A DNA stretch of 51,069 nucleotides, taken from contig CALVYN010000004.1 in NCBI GenBank assembly GCA_944372245.1, positions 1-51,069 of the forward strand, given 5' to 3'. The notes below the pieces were generated by a model, which saw only the letters and a list, made by a program, of their open reading frames with translations, had not been told where the DNA came from and did not search any database. This DNA is from an uncultured Bacilli bacterium (GTDB taxonomy: Bacteria > Bacillota_I > Bacilli_A > RFN20 > CAG-288). Shown here piece by piece: positions 36,945 through 47,486 of this stretch. Position numbers and translations under genes: made by a program. How positions within the stretch are numbered: position 1 is the first letter of the stretch; every line of letters begins with the position of its first letter.

Positions 36945-36980
36945 TTGCACTTAGTCTGGCAATTTGCACTTAGTCTGACA
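36945..36980 (-). repeat. Two tandem copies of a 17-bp motif also found at the window's right end
   Basis: On the minus strand, TGTCAGACTAAGTGCAA (36980-36964) and TGCCAGACTAAGTGCAA (36961-36945) repeat with a 19-base period. A nearby CTGGCA/TGCCAG inverted repeat (36913-36942) extends the region. The same core occurs twice at 51004-51060. Tandem terminal motifs like this are typical of transposase-binding ends, so a remnant of a mobile element is possible. The rest of 36981-37087 is AT-rich with nothing recognised. Confidence 0.7.
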
Positions 36981-37087
36981 GTCCGCGGCTGAGAGCGAGA
37001 GTTCTCTGAAGAATTGTTAAATTAGATGTTAATAAAGAGAACAATTACCTAATCCAAGAAAGTCATTCCCATTTCATATAAAGTTGG

Positions 37088-37116
37088 AAACAAAAAACAC
37101 CGGCATCTGCCGGTGC
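37088..37116 (-). terminator. Terminator of the rpsF-ssb-rpsR operon
   Basis: CACCGGC (37098-37104) pairs with GCCGGTG (37109-37115) around ATCT. On the minus strand TTTTTTG follows. Confidence 0.87.
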
Positions 37117-37142
37117 TTACAAGGTGTCTCTCGCGGTGAAGA

Positions 37143-37370
37143 CTACTCGACCACGAAGGGCAGCAGGGCCATGTAGCGCGCGTTCTTGATCGCCTTGGCG
37201 AGCATGCGCTGGTAGCGGGCCGAAGTGCCGGTGGTGGAGCGAGGAGTGATCTTGCCGTTGGGGCTGATGAACTTCTTCAGCAGCTCGACATCCTTGTAGT
37301 CGATCCACTCGATGTGGTTTTTGGTGAAGTAGCACACCTTGCGGCGGGGCTTGAACTTCCTGTTGAACAT
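37143..37370 (-). CDS. rpsR: 30S ribosomal protein S18
   Basis: 75 residues. Seen: [38 protein letters not shown], and [20 protein letters not shown], the full S18 pattern. Only one Cys is present, so this is the form without a zinc site. S18 sits on the platform of the small subunit paired with S6, which is encoded two genes upstream. Third gene of rpsF-ssb-rpsR, 30 bases after ssb. Confidence 0.97.
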   Translation of the reverse strand: MFNRKFKPRRKVCYFTKNHIEWIDYKDVELLKKFISPNGKITPRSTTGTSARYQRMLAKAIKNARYMALLPFVVE

Positions 37371-37400
37371 CTTTGAAAATCCTTTCCTGACAGTTACAGA

Positions 37401-37817
37401 CTAGAAGGGCAAATCATCGTCGGCGGAATCGATGGATTCGATGGGCTCGTCCGCAGAGGGTTCGGCAACCGCGGAGATGCTGGTGCTCTCCTGGCTTCCC
37501 TTCCTCTCCAGGAACTGAACCTTGTCGCAGATGACCTCGACGATCGAGCGCTTGCTACCATCCCTTCCCTCGTAGCTGCGCTGGGACAGGCGGCCGTCGA
37601 TGGCCACCAGGCTGCCCTTGTGGCAGTACTGGCAGACGTTATCGGCGGTCTTGGTCCAAGCTTGGCAGGAGATGAAGGAGGTGGAGTTGCCCCCGTCTCT
37701 GCGCGGGGGATTGTCGACGGCGAGGGTGAAGCTGCAGACGTTGGATCCCGAGGTGAGAGTCCTCTTCTCGGGGTCCCTGGTCATCCTACCGATCAGGATG
37801 ACGCGATTGATTGCCAT
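37401..37817 (-). CDS. ssb: Single-stranded DNA-binding protein
   Basis: 138 residues. OB-fold N-terminal part: NRVILIGRMTRDPEKRTL, FTLAVDNP, FISCQAWTKTADNVCQYCHKG, VAIDGRLSQRSYEGRDG. A short acidic linker leads to the tip DDDLPF that recruits repair and replication partners. It coats single-stranded DNA at forks. The linker is short compared with most SSBs (about 160-180 residues). AAGGAG precedes the ATG. Located between S6 and S18 genes, the standard bacterial arrangement. Confidence 0.97.
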   Translation of the reverse strand: MAINRVILIGRMTRDPEKRTLTSGSNVCSFTLAVDNPPRRDGGNSTSFISCQAWTKTADNVCQYCHKGSLVAIDGRLSQRSYEGRDGSKRSIVEVICDKVQFLERKGSQESTSISAVAEPSADEPIESIDSADDDLPF

Positions 37818-37838
37818 AGTTACTCCTTTTCGTGATCA

Positions 37839-38168
37839 CTAGGCGTTCTGACGAGGCGCCTGAGCGACCTCATCGTGACCCTTGGTGACCAGGTAGCGGA
37901 GAACGTTAGCATCCAGCCTGACGATGCGGCCGAACTCATCCAGAGCCTTGGTGGACTCGCCGAGCTCGAAGTTGAGGATGACGTAGTAGCCCTTCCTCTC
38001 CTTCTTGATCTCGTAGGCCAGGTCCCTCAGACCCCACTCGGTGGTCTTGGTGATGGTCGCACCATTGTCGGTCAGGATCTTGGCCAGCTTGGCATTCTCA
38101 GCCTTGTAGGCCTCCTGATCGAGAGTGGGCTTGACGATGTACATGATCTCGTACTTTCTCATGGGCAT
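37839..38168 (-). CDS. rpsF: 30S ribosomal protein S6
   Basis: 109 residues. RKYEIMYIVKPTLDQEAY, then AKILTDNGATI and WGLRDLAYEIKKERKGYYVILNF match S6 closely. It pairs with S18 in the 30S platform. GGGAGG lies 5 bases before the ATG at 38168; an ATG two codons later is also usable. First gene of the operon, with a consensus promoter and a structured leader of about 95 bases. Confidence 0.96.
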   Translation of the reverse strand: MPMRKYEIMYIVKPTLDQEAYKAENAKLAKILTDNGATITKTTEWGLRDLAYEIKKERKGYYVILNFELGESTKALDEFGRIVRLDANVLRYLVTKGHDEVAQAPRQNA

Positions 38169-38264
38169 TATGCCTCCCTTCGGTCATCGGCTGCGGGCAG
38201 CTCTCACGAGGCGCGCAGCAGAGAGCTTTGCCAAGAGAAAAACCAGCGTATTCTCTTTCAAAGC
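38169..38264 (-). promoter_or_regulatory. Structured rpsF leader, possible S6:S18 autoregulatory RNA
   Basis: Between the predicted transcription start and the rpsF ATG. It contains GCTCTC...GAGAGC and GCTGC...GCAGC complementary pairs, and CCG repeated twice shortly before the ribosome site. An S6:S18-binding leader with a bulged CCG is known upstream of rpsF in many bacteria. The match here is by position and these elements, not by a computed fold. Confidence 0.5.
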
Positions 38265-38270
38265 CAAAAG

Positions 38271-38299
38271 ATTATAGAAGAGGAGCCGGGGCCTGTCAA
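38271..38299 (-). promoter_or_regulatory. Full-consensus promoter of rpsF-ssb-rpsR
   Basis: On the minus strand, TTGACA (38299-38294), 17 bases, TATAAT (38276-38271): no mismatch. A second TTGACAGG copy stands just upstream, repeating the -35 element. Confidence 0.92.
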
Positions 38300-38363
38300 A
38301 GCCTGTCAACGCTCTCCAAACATAACTATCCACAGAAGAATATATATGAGAGCGATATGAACT

Positions 38364-38397
38364 TAAAAAGTGAGGCACGGATTGCCGTGCCTCACTT
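38364..38397 (-). terminator. Terminator of the calcium ATPase gene (minus strand)
   Basis: AAGTGAGGCACGG (38368-38380) pairs perfectly with CCGTGCCTCACTT (38385-38397) around ATTG. T residues follow on the minus strand. Confidence 0.93.
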
Positions 38398-38418
38398 CGA
38401 TTCGGGATGGATTTCTTC

Positions 38419-41523
<3,105 letters not shown>

Positions 41524-41657
41524 GCCGATTCCTTTCCGTAATTCCCACGCGTGTGCGCTTGCGCGTGCACACGAAATATATGTGGAAACGACGGGATATA
41601 CTTTAGCAAATTTCCACTGCCATTTTCCTTGAATCCCGGTCTTTTTAACTGGGTGTG

Positions 41658-41686
41658 TTGAAATGCTTTCGGCCCGTGGGTATAAT
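41658..41686 (+). promoter_or_regulatory. Promoter of tRNA-Gln
   Basis: TTGAAA (41658-41663), 17 bases, TATAAT (41681-41686), 13 bases before the mature tRNA end. Confidence 0.85.
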
Positions 41687-41699
41687 TCACTTTCGCAAT

Positions 41700-41774
41700 T
41701 GGGGATTAGCCAAGTGGTAAGGCTCTGGTCTCTGAAACCAGCATGCGGTGGTTCGAATCCACCATCCCCAGCCA
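41700..41774 (+). tRNA. tRNA-Gln (anticodon CTG)
   Basis: Acceptor TGGGGAT pairs with ATCCCCA; anticodon stem CTGGT/ACCAG encloses the loop CTCTGAA with anticodon CTG at 41732-41734. The T-arm is GGTGG-TTCGAAT-CCACC. The discriminator is G and the CCA end is encoded. Confidence 0.96.
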
Positions 41775-41784
41775 CGATTAAGAG

Positions 41785-41816
41785 ATACCTGCGCTGAGAG
41801 GCACAGGTATTTTTTG
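41785..41816 (+). terminator. Terminator after tRNA-Gln
   Basis: ATACCTG (41785-41791) pairs with CAGGTAT (41804-41810), followed by a run of T. The AT-rich stretch 41817-41975 beyond it holds nothing recognised. Confidence 0.75.
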
Positions 41817-41978
41817 TAATCACGTCAGATTTTTGAAATCATTTCAGGCTTGAATCTATGAATGCTTAGCTCTCTAACAAAAAGTTGTTTGTGATTGAAA
41901 GATGGACGGTAAACAAGAAATTTAAAGCTGATAAATCAATCGTGTGTAGCAGATATCAACCGGGGATTCCAACCCACG

Positions 41979-42022
41979 AAAAATGCCTGACCCCATCCGC
42001 GATGCTGGGATGGAATCAGGCA
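41979..42022 (-). terminator. Terminator after tRNA-Pro (minus strand)
   Basis: TGCCTGA (41984-41990) pairs with TCAGGCA (42016-42022), with an inner CCCATCC/GGGATGG stem. On the minus strand TTTTTCG follows. Confidence 0.82.
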
Positions 42023-42035
42023 GGTTCTCTCTAAA

Positions 42036-42112
42036 TGGTCGGAGATGCGGGGTTTGAACCCGCGACCTCTTGGTCCCGAACCAAGCGCGCTACCAAACTG
42101 CGCCAATCCCCG
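42036..42112 (-). tRNA. tRNA-Pro (anticodon CGG)
   Basis: On the minus strand CGGGGAT pairs with ATCTCCG (one G-U). The anticodon stem CTTGG/CCAAG encloses TTCGGGA with anticodon CGG. The T-arm is GCGGG-TTCAAAC-CCCGC; the discriminator is A and CCA is encoded. TATATTATT lies about 12 bases upstream as a likely -10 region. Confidence 0.96.
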
Positions 42113-42156
42113 AGGCGTTGAATAATATACTAGGTTTTAGCGATTTTTGGCTTCTC

Positions 42157-42636
42157 CTATTTGTGATAGGTCTCCCCGCGGTTGATCTTGAAGGCGCGAT
42201 AGACCTGCTCCATGCTGACCAGCAGCGCCAGCGGGTGCGTGAAGGTCAGAGTCGAGAGGCGCCAGAGGTAGTCGGCCCGCTGGCGAATCCTGGGGCTGAT
42301 GCCGTAGGAGCTGCCGACGATGAAGACCAGATTGGCGCTCTGCTCGCTGAGCTTTGAGAACTCTCTGGCGAAGGTCTCGCTGTCGCTCTCGGTGCCCTTT
42401 AAGTCCAGCGCGATGACGCAGTCGGTCCTCCCGATGGTCTTCAGGACGGCCTCCGCCTCGTCGTCGAGAGCCTTCTGAATCTGGCTGGGGGAGGGGCGCT
42501 CGGGGAGCTTGACCTCGCGGGCGTACTCGACTTTGGTATCAGCGTACTTTAAAAGGCGCTTGCGATAGTCCTCATAGAGGTTCTCGAGCTCGGGAGAGTG
42601 GGGCTTGCCCACCAGGATGAAGCGCAGGCGTCCCAT
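42157..42636 (-). CDS. rlmH: 23S rRNA pseudouridine-1915 N3-methyltransferase RlmH
   Basis: 159 residues, the usual length. SPOUT fold: the N-terminal RLRFILVGKP strand, DCVIALDLKG, FIVGSSYGISPRIRQRAD (knot loop, normally GG..G), the LTFTHPLALLVSMEQVYRA helix and the C-terminal hallmark ETYHK. It methylates pseudouridine 1915 in helix 69 of 23S rRNA. The start at 42636 overlaps the walJ stop by one base (TGATG), so the two are coupled. The usual Arg after the T..H motif is replaced by Ala. Confidence 0.95.
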   Translation of the reverse strand: MGRLRFILVGKPHSPELENLYEDYRKRLLKYADTKVEYAREVKLPERPSPSQIQKALDDEAEAVLKTIGRTDCVIALDLKGTESDSETFAREFSKLSEQSANLVFIVGSSYGISPRIRQRADYLWRLSTLTFTHPLALLVSMEQVYRAFKINRGETYHK

Positions 42637-43409
42637 CAGTTGATGGTATCCCCGCCCCCGACCGGCGTCTTCGCGTCGAGGGTCTTCAAAGTCAAATCGG
42701 GCACCTTGCCAAACTGGGCTATGAAGGCATCCTTGAAGGTGTCCAGCGCCATCTGGGGCGTGTTGCACTCGTGGGAGAGGTGAGCCAGCGCTACCTCCTT
42801 GGTCCGCTTGCCGACCATGAGGGTCAGATAGTGGGCGCACTGCTGGTTGGACAGGTGGCCCTTGTCGCTTAAGATGCGCATCTTCAGCCAGTTGTTGCGG
42901 TCGGAGCGCATCAGGGTCTCAGGGTCGTGGTTGCTCTCCAGGAGATAGAAGTCGCAGTCGTGGCAGTAGTCCAGATCCTTGAAGGGGATATATCCGGTAT
43001 CCGTCATGTACATCAGCCGGCGGCCGTTGGCTAGATCCTCCAGGAGATACCCCATCGAATCCGGGGCATCGTGGGAGGTCGGCAGGGCGGTGATCGCCAG
43101 GCCAGCGATCTCGATCCGCTGAAAACTCTTTAAAACATTCGTAGATTGGTATTGCTTATCAATTACGCCAGCATCGCCACTATATGTGCGTTCCTTCAAA
43201 GTGGCGAACGAGTCGATGTGCGCCGTGTGATCCTTGTGGCGGTGGGTGATGAGCAGGGCGTTGACATCGTCGAGGCTGCGCCCGATCGATCGGAGGCAAT
43301 CCACCACCCGCTTGCGGCTGACCCCGCAGTCGATGAGGATGGTCGCCTGGGCCGTGTAGATGATGGTGGAATTGCCCGTGGAGCCGGAACCGACATTGAG
43401 GTATCTCAT
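42636..43409 (-). CDS. walJ: WalJ/YycJ-type metallo-beta-lactamase-fold hydrolase
   Basis: 257 residues. MBL motifs: THRHKDH with His56, His58, Asp60 and His61; SHDAPDSMGY; TDTGYIP; and ESNHDPE. The N-terminal SGSTGNSTII is typical of YycJ. In Firmicutes this protein is encoded with the WalRK system and RlmH and affects DNA replication or wall coordination; a 5'-3' exonuclease-like role has been described for the family. Here the two-component genes are absent, but rlmH follows directly and dnaB precedes by 3 bases. Confidence 0.92.
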   Translation of the reverse strand: MRYLNVGSGSTGNSTIIYTAQATILIDCGVSRKRVVDCLRSIGRSLDDVNALLITHRHKDHTAHIDSFATLKERTYSGDAGVIDKQYQSTNVLKSFQRIEIAGLAITALPTSHDAPDSMGYLLEDLANGRRLMYMTDTGYIPFKDLDYCHDCDFYLLESNHDPETLMRSDRNNWLKMRILSDKGHLSNQQCAHYLTLMVGKRTKEVALAHLSHECNTPQMALDTFKDAFIAQFGKVPDLTLKTLDAKTPVGGGDTIN

Positions 43410-43412
43410 GCT

Positions 43413-44891
43413 CTAGTTCCCTTCGCCGGCCCCGTACTGGTTCTCGTCGGCGATCTCGGTGAAGATGCAGCGGGGCTTATCGAAGCTCATCGTCAGCTTG
43501 CCCGTGGGGCCGTTGCGGTTCTTGGCGATGTTGATGATGGTCTGGGAGATGGGCTGGTTGACCTGGAGGTCCTTCTGGCCGTCCTCATCCTTGCTCTTGC
43601 CGTCATCGTAGTAGTCGGGGCGGTAGAGCAGGTAGATTTGGTCCGCGTCCTGCTCGATGTTACCCGAGTCGCGCAGGTCGGAGATGGTCGGCTCGTGGTG
43701 GCCGGTGCGCTTGTCCGGGTCGCGGGAGAACTGGGAGAGGACCAGAAGGGGGATGGACATGTCGCGGGCGACGTTCTTCAGGGCGCGGGAGATGTCGCCG
43801 ACCACGGTCGCGCGGCTGTCCTGCGAGTTCACCTTGGCGCCGGCGGAGACGATCATGGTCAGGTAGTCGATGACGACCAGACCCAGGGTCGGGACCTTGG
43901 TCTGGAGCTGGTGGATCTTGTTGCGGATGACGTTGACGGTCGTGCCGGGGCGGTCGTCGATGTAGATCTCGCGCTGGCGCAGGTCCGCCAGGCCCTTCTG
44001 GAGGAAGCTCATGTGGCTCAGGGCATCGGGGTCGGTGCGCTTGCTGGGCGGGAGGGTGAAGACGTGGCGCCCGCGCTCGTCGGTGCTCGAGACCAGATCC
44101 AGGTCGCGAACCTCGTCGGCCGAGAGGTAGGAGGTGTTGGAGAGCATGCGGCGGATGATGCTGATCGCATCCATCTCCAGCGAGAAGAAGGCCACGGGGA
44201 CGTTCTTGGCCGCGTTGAGGGCCATGTTGATGGCCAGCGCGGTCTTACCGACCGAGGGGCGGGCGCCCATGATGATCAGCTCGCCCTTGTGGAAGCCGGA
44301 GGTGATGCGGTCGAAGTCACGGTAGCCGGAGGAGACGCCGGTGACGTAGTAGTCGGTCCCCTTCTCGCGGCGGAGCCGGCTCTCCTCCTCGTAGCCGCCC
44401 AGGACCGCATCGAGCATCTGGCTGACCGAGCGGAAGCCGCCGACCTGCTGCTTCTCGGCCACCTCGGCGATCATGTTGCGACTGTTGCTGATGAACTCGG
44501 GGATGTTGTCGATGCCACCCTTCTTGATCTGGTCGGTGATCTTGTGGCAGGCCTCATCCAGGCGGCGCAGGGAGGAGCGCTCGCGGATGACGGTGATGTA
44601 GTCGCGGTAGTTGGCGATGTCGTCGACGTTGGCCACCAGGTTCTTGACGAAGCCCACGCCGCCGACCGACTCCAGGGTGTGGTCGCCATTGAGGATCTCG
44701 ATCACGTCGACCGCATCGCCCGAGGTGCCCCGCTCCGCCGCCCGCTTGATCGCGCGAAAGACCAGCTGGGTCGCCTTGGTCGAGAAATCCTCCTCGGTGA
44801 GGATGCTGGTGGAATCCAGCATGGAGTCGCGATCCATCATGCATATGCCCAGGACCGCCCGCTCGGCATACACGGCAGAATCAACGTTCAT
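43413..44891 (-). CDS. dnaB: Replicative DNA helicase DnaB (DnaC in Bacillus terms)
   Basis: 492 residues. N-terminal domain (about 5-105, AERAVLGICMM) that binds primase and forms the hexamer collar. A linker is followed by the RecA-like core: Walker A GARPSVGKTALA, FFSLEM, LVVIDYLT (Walker B), LSQFSRDPDKR, and SDLRDSGNIEQDAD with the arginine-finger region, then IAKNRNGPTG. Unwinds DNA at the fork. Contains an extra Asp/Lys-rich loop (YYDDGKSKDEDGQKD) near the C-terminus. GGGAGGT precedes the ATG. Placed after rplI as in most Firmicutes. Confidence 0.97.
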   Translation of the reverse strand: MNVDSAVYAERAVLGICMMDRDSMLDSTSILTEEDFSTKATQLVFRAIKRAAERGTSGDAVDVIEILNGDHTLESVGGVGFVKNLVANVDDIANYRDYITVIRERSSLRRLDEACHKITDQIKKGGIDNIPEFISNSRNMIAEVAEKQQVGGFRSVSQMLDAVLGGYEEESRLRREKGTDYYVTGVSSGYRDFDRITSGFHKGELIIMGARPSVGKTALAINMALNAAKNVPVAFFSLEMDAISIIRRMLSNTSYLSADEVRDLDLVSSTDERGRHVFTLPPSKRTDPDALSHMSFLQKGLADLRQREIYIDDRPGTTVNVIRNKIHQLQTKVPTLGLVVIDYLTMIVSAGAKVNSQDSRATVVGDISRALKNVARDMSIPLLVLSQFSRDPDKRTGHHEPTISDLRDSGNIEQDADQIYLLYRPDYYDDGKSKDEDGQKDLQVNQPISQTIINIAKNRNGPTGKLTMSFDKPRCIFTEIADENQYGAGEGN

Positions 44892-44910
44892 GCGCCTACC
44901 TCCCTCGTAT

Positions 44911-44936
44911 TAAATGGGGACCTTCACAGGTCCCCA
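44911..44936 (-). terminator. Weak hairpin between rplI and dnaB
   Basis: TGGGGACCT (44915-44923) pairs with AGGTCCCCA (44928-44936) around TCAC. Only TTTAAT follows on the minus strand, so it is more likely an attenuator than a full stop; dnaB begins about 20 bases on. Confidence 0.55.
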
Positions 44937-44962
44937 ATGCTATCTGACGGATAGATTTTAAC

Positions 44963-45424
44963 CTACTTCTTCGCGCTGGCCTTGGGTTCGACGAGAACGT
45001 TCATAATTCCGTATACACCCTTGTACAGCTCGACCTTGACGTGGGACATGCCGAAGGCGTTGACGATGTTGTGCTCGGGGAAATCCTCCTTGTCCACGCT
45101 GACGTTGAGCTTCTCCCTCAGGGCCTTCTTCAGCTCCTTGATGGAGATGGTGCCGATCATGGCGCCGCGGTTGCCCACCGGCGCCTCGAAGCGGAAGACG
45201 ATATCCTCGAGCTTCTTGGCGATGGCCTGGGCCTCCGCGGTCCTCTTGGCCTTCTCCTGGGCGATGGCTAAGAGCTCCTTCTCGCGCACCTTGACCGCCT
45301 CCTTGGTGTAGAGGACGCCCAGGCCCTGCGGGATGATGAAGTTCGCTCCGTAACCGTCCGAAACCTCGACGACATCGCCGGCCTTGCCGACCTTTCTCAC
45401 GTCCTTCTTGAGCAGAATCTTCAT
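44963..45424 (-). CDS. rplI: 50S ribosomal protein L9
   Basis: 153 residues. N-terminal domain MKILLKKDVRKVGKAGDVVE and VSDGYGANFIIPQGLG, a long connecting helix (about 42-75), and a C-terminal domain with GTISIKELKKAL. L9 protrudes from the large subunit and helps keep the reading frame. It follows gdpP by 34 bases and precedes dnaB, a conserved Firmicutes order. Confidence 0.97.
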   Translation of the reverse strand: MKILLKKDVRKVGKAGDVVEVSDGYGANFIIPQGLGVLYTKEAVKVREKELLAIAQEKAKRTAEAQAIAKKLEDIVFRFEAPVGNRGAMIGTISIKELKKALREKLNVSVDKEDFPEHNIVNAFGMSHVKVELYKGVYGIMNVLVEPKASAKK

Positions 45425-45458
45425 GCTGTTGACCTCACTTTCTGCTGCTGGCGCGCTC

Positions 45459-47486
45459 TCAGGAGTTCGTCCGCGTCAGCGTACGCCTCCTATTATCCGT
45501 TTTTTTGCTGGGCTCGGGTGCATAATCGCCATCGTTGAGCACGGCGATCAGCTGCTGCTTGACCGCCTCCAGGTCGGTCGAGACGACGGTGGCCGCGGCC
45601 GAGGAGAAGTGGCCGCCGCCCCCGAAGGCCTTGACGATCTTCTCGACGTTGAACTTGGGGTTGGAGCGGGCCGAGATGCCGATCTTCTCGGGCGAGATGC
45701 GCCCGATGGCGAAGGCGGCATCGTTGCCGGCGATGGTCATCGCCTGGCTGGCCACCATGGCCAGCATCGTGGTATCGACGATCTCGTCGGAATCGGGATC
45801 GACCGCGATGCAGATGTTCTCGGCGTAGTTGGAGGCGTTCTTGAGGAACTTGATCTTGGTCTTGAACTGCTCGTAGTTCTCGCGGGTCATCGAGGTCGCC
45901 ACCTTGGGCGAGGCCCGGCGGTTGAGCAGGTAGGACATGGCCTTGTAGGTGGGCTCGGCCACCTTGGAGCGGAAGCGGGTCGTGTCCACCATGGTGCCGG
46001 CCAGCATCATCGTGGCCGCCCCGTCGATCATGTTGATGGGGATGGGCGAGGCCTCGATGTATTCCGCCAGGAGCTCGCAGGCCGAGGAGGCCGAGGAGTC
46101 AGAGCCGTTGAAGACCACGTGCTTGAAGGTGCGCTCGGACTGGCGGTGGTGGTCGATCAGGGCGACCCGGACGTCGGAGTCGTAGCTGATGAAGTTGGGG
46201 TAGACCAGCCGCTCGGGGGCGGAGACGTCCACCAGGACCACCAGGGTCTTCGAGCTGATGGCATCGAGGGCGTCCGCGCAGTCGATGGTCAGCTCGTCGA
46301 GGTGGTCGCGATACTGGTCCTCGAAGGCCTTGCGGCACTCCTGTTCGGTGTTCTCGGGCACGTAGACGATGCGGCACTTCACCCCGAGGGTGTTGCAGAT
46401 GCTCTTGACGCCCAGGCAGGCGCCGATGCTGTCGAAGTCGGCGTAGGTGTGGCCCATGGTCAGGACCAGCTCCGACTCTTGGATGGCGGCGATCAGCTCC
46501 TTGGACAGCAGCCTGATGCGGGCGCGGTTGATCGTGGCCTTGGACTCGGTGGTGCCGCCGACGTATCTGGCCGCCTTGCCGAACTCGCTGATCAGGGCCT
46601 GGTCGCCGCCGCGGGCACCGGCCAGCTCGACGTTGCTGTAGGCTTCCTCGCAGGCCGAGGCCAGGTCGGGGAAATTTCTTGCAACTCCAACGGAGATGGT
46701 CGAGATGGAATTATTCATCTCGCGCACCTCGCGCACGATGGAGAGCTCGTTGTCGACCTGCTCCAGGGGCTGGTCGTTCTCGCCGATGATGATGTAGGTA
46801 TCATCGCGCACGGAGCGGATGACGTAGCGGCCCTCGCCGATGCCGTAGAGGGTGGTGGACAGCTGGTTCATCCACTTGGCGACCGCCACCTCGCCCACGG
46901 CGGTGATGCGGTCGGCGTAGTTGTCCACGCGGGCGAAGGCGACGAAGGGGGCCGCGTTGCGATAGTCCCGCTGCCGCCCTCTGAGCTCGGACTCATCCTT
47001 GAGGATGAAGAGCCCGGCGCTCTTGACCAGCTCGACATCGAAGCTGTGGTTGTTGAAGTCGATCCGGTTGTTGGTGATGCCGGACTCGAACATGGTGCCC
47101 AGCTGGGGCGTGACCTCTCCGATGGGCTTCTCCAGGGCGGCCACCCCGACCTTGGCCATGTAGTCGCTCTGATAGGTGACGATCCCCTTCTCGTCCACCA
47201 GGATCAGACCCACGCGGCAGCGCTCCAGGGCGTGGCTGATCTGGGGGCCGTAGACGTCGGTCAGGCTCATGTCGCCCGCATCGGAGACGTGGCGGATGCG
47301 CCAGTAGAAGAACCAGCCCGTCAGCAGGGTGGCTAAGACTAGGCTCAGCCCCACGGCCAGACCGACGGCCCAGTAGTAGTCGAAGGGGACCAGCAGGATG
47401 CAGACCAGGATGACTATGGCGGCGACGGCGGAGATGCCGCACAGGATGCCGGCGGCGGTCACCATTCTCTTGGCTATCTTGTTCAC
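45459..47486 (-). CDS. gdpP: Cyclic-di-AMP phosphodiesterase GdpP
   Basis: 675 residues. Two N-terminal membrane helices (about 8-30 and 38-60), a PAS-like sensor (about 85-165), a degenerate GGDEF domain (about 170-305, ending RGGDQ), and the DHH/DHHA1 hydrolase. Catalytic motifs: GHTYADFDS at 345-353 (His346, Asp350, Asp352), VDVSAPE, D445-H446-H447, TMVDTTRF and GGGGH at 622-626. Cleaves c-di-AMP to pApA, lowering the second messenger that governs osmolyte uptake and wall stress. Starts with GTG overlapping the upstream stop as GTGA, with GAGGAGG upstream. The neighbour upstream is a second, catalytically empty copy. Confidence 0.95.
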   Translation of the reverse strand: MNKIAKRMVTAAGILCGISAVAAIVILVCILLVPFDYYWAVGLAVGLSLVLATLLTGWFFYWRIRHVSDAGDMSLTDVYGPQISHALERCRVGLILVDEKGIVTYQSDYMAKVGVAALEKPIGEVTPQLGTMFESGITNNRIDFNNHSFDVELVKSAGLFILKDESELRGRQRDYRNAAPFVAFARVDNYADRITAVGEVAVAKWMNQLSTTLYGIGEGRYVIRSVRDDTYIIIGENDQPLEQVDNELSIVREVREMNNSISTISVGVARNFPDLASACEEAYSNVELAGARGGDQALISEFGKAARYVGGTTESKATINRARIRLLSKELIAAIQESELVLTMGHTYADFDSIGACLGVKSICNTLGVKCRIVYVPENTEQECRKAFEDQYRDHLDELTIDCADALDAISSKTLVVLVDVSAPERLVYPNFISYDSDVRVALIDHHRQSERTFKHVVFNGSDSSASSACELLAEYIEASPIPINMIDGAATMMLAGTMVDTTRFRSKVAEPTYKAMSYLLNRRASPKVATSMTRENYEQFKTKIKFLKNASNYAENICIAVDPDSDEIVDTTMLAMVASQAMTIAGNDAAFAIGRISPEKIGISARSNPKFNVEKIVKAFGGGGHFSSAAATVVSTDLEAVKQQLIAVLNDGDYAPEPSKKTDNRRRTLTRTNS

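Noticed and set aside
38184-38378. Open frame in the rpsF leader
   Set aside because: It covers the consensus promoter and leader RNA and has no support of its own.
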